A stretch of DNA of 11,255 bases, taken from Synechococcales cyanobacterium 340R_concoct_173_sub (GTDB lineage Bacteria > Cyanobacteriota > Cyanobacteriia > Leptolyngbyales > Leptolyngbyaceae). Shown piece by piece: positions 7,039 through 11,255 of the stretch. The position numbers and the translations under genes are program-made. Positions within the stretch are counted from its first letter, which is position 1. Each line of letters starts with the position of its first letter. The notes beneath the pieces were generated by a model. The model had not been told where the DNA came from. It saw nothing but the letters and a program-made list of their open reading frames with translations, and did not search any database. The stretch covers positions 1-11,255 of the forward strand of contig JANXNM010000405.1 of assembly GCA_025354065.1 (NCBI GenBank). Reading direction: 5' to 3'.

Positions 7039-7200
7039 ATGCAACAATTTGGAAGGTTGACTACATTTTTCAAGAAAGTCTATGAAAAAAGTTACGAAAT
7101 CCTGAAAATAGATAATCAATTCCTGGAAACCATAAAATTTAAGCCGATCGATGTTAGTCACTTTTATGAGGATAATTACATAAATTTCATCTACGAGTAA
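7039..7200 (+). CDS. Small hypothetical protein, 53 aa
   Basis: The ORF runs from an ATG at 7039 to a TAA at 7198-7200, with a well-placed GGAG ribosome binding site. The product starts MQQFGRLTTFFKKVYEKSYE and ends NYINFIYE. It is rich in Lys, Glu and aromatic residues (eight Phe, six Tyr), has no Cys or Trp, no signal peptide and no membrane segment, and looks like a small amphipathic helical protein. I recognise no family. The DNA is much more AT-rich than the flanking genes, which may mean recent acquisition or a remnant of a longer gene. It is divergent from the TPR gene and 235 bp upstream of the next plus-strand gene. A competing minus-strand frame over the same DNA uses a TTG start without a ribosome binding site and is less likely. 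Confidence 0.5.
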   Translation: MQQFGRLTTFFKKVYEKSYEILKIDNQFLETIKFKPIDVSHFYEDNYINFIYE

Positions 7201-7435
7201 GTAGTTTTTAGCACTGGTATTACTCAATTAGGTGAGCCGAGCCTCCCTCAAAAGGGTGATAATTTGTGACAAATAAAGGAATTTTGCGGAATTTGCCTCT
7301 AGGCCAAGGTAGGTAGCAACATAAAGTTGAGCTGCTACCCTTTCGCTGGGTTCTTAGTCTAGGAAATTTGGGATTTAGTAAGTTAGCTTAGCTGGGTGTC
7401 AGTTAATCTAGTTAATGAAAATGAAGGATAAATTC
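7201..7435 (+). other. Gap with hairpins before the unrecognised gene
   Basis: Two structures stand out. CCCT-CAAA-AGGG (7245-7256) is a small 4-bp hairpin. The larger one pairs GGTAG (7312-7316) with CTACC (7335-7339), and CAAC (7317-7320) with GTTG (7326-7329) around an ATAAA loop, leaving AGCTG as a 5-nt bulge. It is followed by CTTTCGC, so it is at best a weak terminator for the small ORF; otherwise it belongs to the next gene's leader. TTTGT-G-ACAAA (7263-7273) is a short inverted repeat. I see no convincing promoter. Confidence 0.3.
7424..7428 (+). promoter_or_regulatory. Shine-Dalgarno AAGGA deciding the start at 7436
   Basis: AAGGA lies 7 nt upstream of the ATG at 7436. The in-frame ATGs at 7415 and 7421 lie before this site and have no ribosome binding site of their own, so 7436 is the preferred start. 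Confidence 0.55.
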
Positions 7436-8146
7436 ATGGGTGCGGTTAATTCATTGGGACAACATTATGTAGAACAGGGAGCGTACAACTCGAAAAAACC
7501 ACTCGGTCCAACTCGCGTAGGTCAACACACCATGGAACTCAACTCAGAACAAGCTAAAAAAGATTTATTGAATCTGCTGCTGCCACCGGACCAAGTTAAC
7601 TTGAAGTTCGATACCGATGGCGATGAGGACAGTGAGGACTTTACTGGAGACTGGAAAGTGGATGCGATCGACGTGACTAAAGCAAAAATTCCTTACCCAC
7701 TCTCCCCCGCTGATGCAGATCATTGGTTTTCCGATGTGTCTACGAATGTATTACTGGATGACTTGACGGATGCTGAAATGACAGACCGATCGGGTCGATT
7801 TTTTAGCGCCATGGAACATCTCTGGGCGGATGACTTAGCTACGGTGCTGATGCGCAAATTTGTGACGGTTCCTCAAGCCATCATTGCTGCGATCGCAATT
7901 CAAGCCGAGAAAATGTCGGCAGCATCAGGAGAACTGGGGGACAAACTAATTGCTTGTGTCCAAGAGACTTTGCCGATGTGGGCAGAAGATGACTTGCGCG
8001 TGTTTGCCCGTCCGTTGGCCTATGCAATGCGAGGGGAAGTCGCGAGTGAACCGTCCAGTAAAGATTGGGCGGGGCTATCTGAAATAGAGCAGGCTAAGTT
8101 GACGTTAGCGATCGCAAAATATGCCATGGATCATGTTCAAGCTTAG
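7436..8146 (+). CDS. Hypothetical acidic protein, no recognised family
   Basis: From the preferred ATG at 7436 the protein is 236 aa; a start at 7415 would add seven residues (MKMKDKF). I do not recognise it. There is no signal peptide and no clear membrane segment, so it is probably cytosolic. The first 35 residues are polar and glycine-rich (MGAVNSLGQHYVEQGAYNSK). A strongly acidic stretch, DTDGDEDSED, falls at 59-68; it is reminiscent of calcium-binding loops but not a canonical EF-hand. From about residue 105 the chain looks helical, with FFSAMEHLWADDLATVLMRKF, an Ala/Ile-rich helix (IIAAIAIQAEKM) and ETLPMWAEDDLRVFARPLAYAM. It contains two HIP1 copies and has normal base composition, so it is not obviously foreign. 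It ends 53 bp before the caspase-like lipoprotein gene on the same strand, so co-transcription is plausible. Confidence 0.8.
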   Translation: MGAVNSLGQHYVEQGAYNSKKPLGPTRVGQHTMELNSEQAKKDLLNLLLPPDQVNLKFDTDGDEDSEDFTGDWKVDAIDVTKAKIPYPLSPADADHWFSDVSTNVLLDDLTDAEMTDRSGRFFSAMEHLWADDLATVLMRKFVTVPQAIIAAIAIQAEKMSAASGELGDKLIACVQETLPMWAEDDLRVFARPLAYAMRGEVASEPSSKDWAGLSEIEQAKLTLAIAKYAMDHVQA

Positions 8147-8199
8147 ATAGATTCTGTTAGGGCGAGATTTTATTAGATAGTCTCTTGTGGGCACCCATA

Positions 8200-9468
8200 A
8201 TGGCGCATCATTTCTGGAAATCGTTACGCTTATTTCTGCCCAGTTCAATAGTATTGATATTGATGGCTTGTGTGCAGGACCAGCCCCCCAAGGCTGAGAT
8301 TGTTGCCAAGCCTTCAGCAATGACACCATCAACAAGATCGGTTAGTGCATCTACGAAGCTGCTGAATACAAATTTTATGATAGTTGGTGGCGGGGGTGCG
8401 CCGTCCTACAATGAGATTGCGATCGAGAAGAATGTTTTTTACTTTCAACGAACACTAAAGGTATTGAGTCCAAACGGAAACTGGAACGATCGCACCAACA
8501 TTTGGTTTGCTAATGGCAATGATGGCCGCAAAACTGTGCGATATATGGATGGCGATCGGGAACGTTTCAAAGCACCGACAGTTGCCCCAATCAATGGTAG
8601 TGCCACCCGCAGCAATTTGAATTTAGCGCTGAAGGCCGAAGCTGAGAACATCTCACCGCTATTTTTCTATTTCACAGGCCATGGCTCTCATAATTTTCAA
8701 GACGAAAATAATAACTCCATAATTTTATGGGATGAGCAGTTGATTCCCGTACGTCAATTCACCATGCAGTTAGACGCAATGCCCACGGAAAAGCCCTTTG
8801 TGGCGGTTATGGTGCAGTGTTATTCAGGGTCTTTTGCTAATTTAATTTATCAAGGTGGAAACCCCAAACGAGGCCTTGCCATGCACGATCGGTGTGGTTT
8901 TTTTGCAACAGTCAAATCATTGCCATCCGTCGGCTGCACGCCTGAGGTAAATGAAGCAGATTACCAGGATTATAGTTCCAGCTTTTTTGCGGGATTAAGT
9001 GGTGTTAATCGGGTTGGGAAGAAGGTTTCATCGGCTGATTATGATAAAGATGGACGGATTTCATTCCGCGAGGCTCATGCATTTGCCAAGATCGATGAAC
9101 AAGCCCAGGATTTGCCTGTATCAACCCTAGAAGTGTGGCTGCAAGAGCGATTGAGTGAGGCAGATCGTAAAACTATTTTGTCCATGCCAATTGCCGAGAT
9201 TATTAAACAAGGTCGCCCGGAACAAGTCATGGTGGTCCGATCGTTATCCCGATCGTTAGAGTATGACCAACAAAAATCCGATCGGGCTAATCGATCGGCA
9301 GTTAAGCAAAATTCATCCCTAAATTCGTCACTAAAACAGACTTATTCCGAGCGGATAACGATGGAACTTTTAAATATTATGGCAGAGAAAAAAGTGAAGC
9401 AGAGTGGCAAGGCTAACTGGATTGCGATATTGGAAAAATTGTTGAACTGTGAAGGCCGATCGCTCTGA
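8200..9468 (+). CDS. Caspase/legumain-like (clan CD) peptidase lipoprotein with EF-hand
   Basis: A 422-aa predicted secreted lipoprotein. MAHHFWKSLRLFLPSS then IVLILMAC gives a lipoprotein signal peptide with lipid-bearing Cys24. The catalytic fold follows: GSATRSNLNLALK (133-145), then FFYFTGHGSHNF with the likely catalytic His161, and VMVQCYSGSF with the likely nucleophile Cys207. The H-G dyad after a hydrophobic strand and the QC.SG motif are typical of clan CD cysteine peptidases (caspase-like p20, C13 legumain-like). DYDKDGRISFRE (280-291) is a textbook EF-hand calcium loop, with acidic residues at loop positions 1, 3, 5 and 12 and Gly at 6. The tail (about 345-422) is Ser- and charge-rich, then helical. 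I chose the ATG at 8200 over an in-frame TTG at 8185 because it gives a compact signal peptide; neither has a clear Shine-Dalgarno. The substrate is unknown. Confidence 0.85.
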   Translation: MAHHFWKSLRLFLPSSIVLILMACVQDQPPKAEIVAKPSAMTPSTRSVSASTKLLNTNFMIVGGGGAPSYNEIAIEKNVFYFQRTLKVLSPNGNWNDRTNIWFANGNDGRKTVRYMDGDRERFKAPTVAPINGSATRSNLNLALKAEAENISPLFFYFTGHGSHNFQDENNNSIILWDEQLIPVRQFTMQLDAMPTEKPFVAVMVQCYSGSFANLIYQGGNPKRGLAMHDRCGFFATVKSLPSVGCTPEVNEADYQDYSSSFFAGLSGVNRVGKKVSSADYDKDGRISFREAHAFAKIDEQAQDLPVSTLEVWLQERLSEADRKTILSMPIAEIIKQGRPEQVMVVRSLSRSLEYDQQKSDRANRSAVKQNSSLNSSLKQTYSERITMELLNIMAEKKVKQSGKANWIAILEKLLNCEGRSL

Positions 9469-9575
9469 CATCTTTGAGCTAGTTTTGGGCAGATGGGCAT
9501 TGATGTTAGCAAGAGCCAAAATGTGGGAAAATTCTAAACGATATTCAGTCCTTCCCCACGATGGAACTCCTCCCT

Positions 9576-10199
9576 ATGAAATTTCAGTTCAATCTCAGCG
9601 CATTCAACCTCGGTGCAGAAGGTTTGAAATTAACAGGCTTGAAATTAAAAACTCTGCTAGTTGGACTTTTTGCCGTGTTGAGTTTGACACTTCAAGGGTG
9701 TTCGGCGGGCGTATTGGGCGGGTTGAATGCATACACCGATAGTCTGGATGGCTACAAGTTTTTGTATCCGACGGGCTGGACTCAAGTGAAAAATCTGAGT
9801 GAGAACAGTGGCTTAGATATTCTGTTCCACGACATCATTGAGCAGACTGAAAATATTAGTGTAGTGATCAATCCGACCCCCGGAAAGCGCACTCTGACGG
9901 AATTAGGAACACCGAGCGAAGTGGGCTATCAGTTGGGAAAAAGTGCGATCGCACCGGAAGAATCTGGGCGAGTCGCTGAATTGGTGAATGCAGAAGCGGG
10001 ACAAGTGGGCGATCGGATTTATTACTTACTGGAATATTTGGTGAAGCTAAACAACGGCGTAGAACGTCACAATATTTCGAGCGCTGTGGTTTACCGTGGC
10101 AATCTTTACACACTGAATGCCTCTACGCCTGAAGTGCGCTGGGAAAAAATGAAGGATATTTTAGTGCAATCGGTCAAATCATTTACGGTTGATGGTTAG
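9576..10199 (+). CDS. CyanoP/PsbP-like photosystem II lipoprotein
   Basis: A PsbP-domain protein of the CyanoP type: a lumenal, lipid-anchored factor associated with photosystem II assembly. From the ATG at 9576 it is 207 aa. A hydrophobic stretch, LLVGLFAVLSLTLQGC, ends in a lipobox with Cys42. The PsbP fold starts at DGYKFLYPTGW and includes a typical SGLDILFHDIIEQTENISVVI strand pair; the C-terminus has YTLNASTPEVRWEKMKDILVQSVKSF. The region before the hydrophobic core is unusually long (about 25 residues) and built from short repeats, described separately. Alternative starts are an in-frame ATG at 9561 and a TTG at 9639; the TTG would give a conventional signal peptide (MKLKTLLVGLFAVLSLTLQGC minus the repeats). 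No start has a good Shine-Dalgarno. maf begins 3 bp after the stop, so the two form an operon. Confidence 0.88.
   Translation: MKFQFNLSAFNLGAEGLKLTGLKLKTLLVGLFAVLSLTLQGCSAGVLGGLNAYTDSLDGYKFLYPTGWTQVKNLSENSGLDILFHDIIEQTENISVVINPTPGKRTLTELGTPSEVGYQLGKSAIAPEESGRVAELVNAEAGQVGDRIYYLLEYLVKLNNGVERHNISSAVVYRGNLYTLNASTPEVRWEKMKDILVQSVKSFTVDG
9588..9650 (+). repeat. Two tandem 15-bp duplications in the PsbP-like gene
   Basis: The unit TTCAATCTCAGCGCA (9588-9602) is followed by TTCAACCTCGGTGCA (9603-9617), matching at 12 of 15 positions. After one codon, GGTTTGAAATTAACA (9621-9635) is followed by GGCTTGAAATTAAAA (9636-9650), matching at 13 of 15. Both repeats keep frame and encode FNLSA-FNLGA and GLKLT-GLKLK. 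Leucine recurs every fifth residue, a pattern reminiscent of pentapeptide repeats. Confidence 0.75.
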
Positions 10200-10202
10200 T
10201 TA

Positions 10203-10859
10203 ATGCCGAAATCATTTGTATTAGCGTCAGCATCCCCGGCACGGCGGAGATTGTTGCAGTTAGCGGGGATTGAACCCTTTGTGTTTCCCAGCGCTTTTGA
10301 CGAAGATTCGATAATAGCGACAAATCCGGCGGAATTGGTTGAGAAATTAGCGGACAGTAAACTTCAGGCAAGTTTAGATAAGTTGTGGCAGCAGAAGGGC
10401 AGTGCACCAGGTGGCTTTTTTTCAACGTCACCCGGCTTGATTTTAGGCTGCGATTCGGTGTTGTCGATCAATGGCGAGATTTATGGCAAACCGGACTCGG
10501 CGCAAGATGCGATCGATCGTTGGAAAACCATGCGGGGTCAAGTGGGTGAATTGTTCACGGGCCATGCGTTGTCCGATGGATTTATCCAAGATGGAAAACT
10601 GTCACCTCAAAAAATAATTGTGCGTCATCGCGTAACACGAGTATTTTTTGCTCAGGTCAGCGATCGCGAGATTGTGGATTATGTGGCCACAGGGGAACCG
10701 ATGAATTGTGCTGGATGTTTTGCTATTGAAGGGCGTGGCAGTGTTTTTGTCGATCGGATTGAAGGCTGTCATACCAATGTGATTGGGTTATGTATGCCGT
10801 TATTGAGAGAAATGATGGGCGAGGTTGGGTATTCGGTGACGGAGTTTTGGCGTAAATAA
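10203..10859 (+). CDS. maf: Maf family nucleotide pyrophosphatase
   Basis: Maf proteins hydrolyse non-canonical or modified nucleoside triphosphates to monophosphates plus pyrophosphate, acting as house-cleaning enzymes in the cytosol. The 218-aa length is normal for cyanobacterial members. It opens with LASASPARRRLL (7-18), the S-x-SP-x-R signature. It continues with LGCDSVLSINGEIYGKP (81-97, likely catalytic Asp84), a TGHAL segment, and EPMNCAGCFAIEGRGSVFV then GCHTNVIGL near the C-terminus. The 'NCAG' version of the last motif departs from the 'DKAG' of the best-studied dTTP/UTP-type members, so nucleotide preference is uncertain. The ATG lies 3 bp after the PsbP-like stop, so translation is probably coupled. 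The gene is convergent with hpnH across a 72-bp gap that shows no clear terminator. Confidence 0.93.
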   Translation: MPKSFVLASASPARRRLLQLAGIEPFVFPSAFDEDSIIATNPAELVEKLADSKLQASLDKLWQQKGSAPGGFFSTSPGLILGCDSVLSINGEIYGKPDSAQDAIDRWKTMRGQVGELFTGHALSDGFIQDGKLSPQKIIVRHRVTRVFFAQVSDREIVDYVATGEPMNCAGCFAIEGRGSVFVDRIEGCHTNVIGLCMPLLREMMGEVGYSVTEFWRK

Positions 10860-10931
10860 CTAGGATCTAGTAGTAAATACATAGAAATACCGTAAGAGCT
10901 TGTGAGTCATTTGTGAACCTGCGAGGAAAAT

Positions 10932-11255
10932 CTATCCAAATAATGCCCCAATAGCTCGTCCCATGTTGCTGGGGTTAAGGGCATCGATCGCCGCCGTGGG
11001 TTCGTAACCGCAGTGCATCATACAATCCTGGCAATTGGGGTTACTGCTTTTGTGGCCATACTGGGACCAGTCGGTGGTTTCAGTGAGTTCCTTAAAGGAG
11101 TTCACATAGCCATCATTTAGCAAGTAGCAGGGTTTTTGCCAGCCCAGAACGCTGTAACTCGGGCTACCCCAAGGCGTACATTCGTAGTCTTTTTCACCCA
11201 CCAAAAAATCTAGAAACAGTGGATTGTGATTAAATTGCCATTTTTTTACATTTCC
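10932..11255 (-). CDS. hpnH: Adenosyl-hopene transferase HpnH, C-terminal part
   Basis: HpnH is a radical SAM enzyme that adds a 5'-deoxyadenosyl group to diploptene, the first step towards extended-side-chain (bacteriohopane) hopanoids. Only the last 107 residues are present. The reading frame is open to the right edge of the window (beginning GNVKKWQFNHNPLFLDFLVG), so the gene continues beyond it. Diagnostic stretches are FNHNPLFLDFL, YECTPWGSPSYSVLGWQKPC and YLLNDGYVNSFKELTETTDW, then the cysteine cluster CQDCMMHCGYEPTAA. The SAM-binding CxxxCxxC motif would lie in the missing N-terminal part. A TTG at 11204 lies in frame but is internal. The gene ends with FG-TAG facing maf. Confidence 0.92.
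   Translation of the reverse strand, partial: GNVKKWQFNHNPLFLDFLVGEKDYECTPWGSPSYSVLGWQKPCYLLNDGYVNSFKELTETTDWSQYGHKSSNPNCQDCMMHCGYEPTAAIDALNPSNMGRAIGALFG

Noticed and set aside
7036..7227. Minus-strand frame of 63 codons opposite the 53-codon ORF
   Set aside because: It starts with TTG and has no ribosome binding site, while the plus-strand ORF over the same DNA has ATG and GGAG. Both benefit from AT-rich sequence, but the plus strand is better supported.
6504..7239. AGGTGAGCCG repeated at 6504-6513 and 7230-7239
   Set aside because: A few dozen 10-bp repeats are expected by chance in 11 kb; the flanks do not match and there is no mobile-element structure.
9449..9742. Plus-strand frame of 97 codons overlapping the peptidase end and the PsbP-like start
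   Set aside because: It is out of frame with two well-supported genes, is rich in Arg and Cys as expected of a shadow frame, and has no ribosome binding site.
11202..11204. TTG start for a 90-aa protein at the right end
   Set aside because: The frame stays open to the window edge and the upstream residues match HpnH, so this is an internal codon of a truncated gene.

Overview
The window looks like chromosomal DNA from a cyanobacterium. The 8-bp palindrome GCGATCGC (the HIP1 core) occurs eight times where far less than one copy is expected by chance. Several genes are characteristic of oxygenic phototrophs: the photosystem II repair factor Thf1/Psb29, a CyanoP/PsbP-like lipoprotein, MenH of the phylloquinone pathway, and HpnH of hopanoid synthesis. 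I cannot name the species. No tRNA, rRNA, CRISPR array, transposase or phage gene was seen.

Layout, left to right. Positions 1-136 (minus) hold the 5' end of a bifunctional nuclease (DUF151) gene, divergent from ribE (riboflavin synthase, 456-1133, plus). The 319-bp gap between them carries a perfect 14-bp stem-loop. ribE meets menH tail to tail with overlapping stop codons. A long minus-strand block then reads, in transcription order, TPR protein (6967-6497), thf1 (6339-5608), cynS cyanase (5504-5058), a short CDF-type metal transporter (4968-4294), a family 57 glycoside hydrolase (4130-1920) and menH (1918-1130). Only GH57 and menH are tightly coupled (1 bp apart). The other gaps are 89-163 bp, so they may be separate units.

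From about 7.0 kb the strand switches. A 53-codon ORF with a good ribosome binding site (7039-7200) is followed by a 235-bp gap with hairpins. Next come an unrecognised acidic protein (7436-8146), a secreted caspase/legumain-like lipoprotein with an EF-hand calcium loop (8200-9468), a PsbP-like lipoprotein with an odd repeat-built N-terminus (9576-10199) and a Maf-type nucleotide pyrophosphatase (10203-10859). The last two are almost certainly co-transcribed (3 bp apart). The window ends inside hpnH (10932-11255, minus).

Most of the window is ordinary cyanobacterial metabolism: flavin, menaquinone/phylloquinone, glycogen-type glucan, cyanate, photosystem maintenance and hopanoids. The part least explained by known biology is 7.0-9.7 kb: the small ORF, the unrecognised protein, the calcium-binding caspase-like lipoprotein, and the repeat-derived leader on the PsbP-like protein. 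Whether these form one system is inference only.
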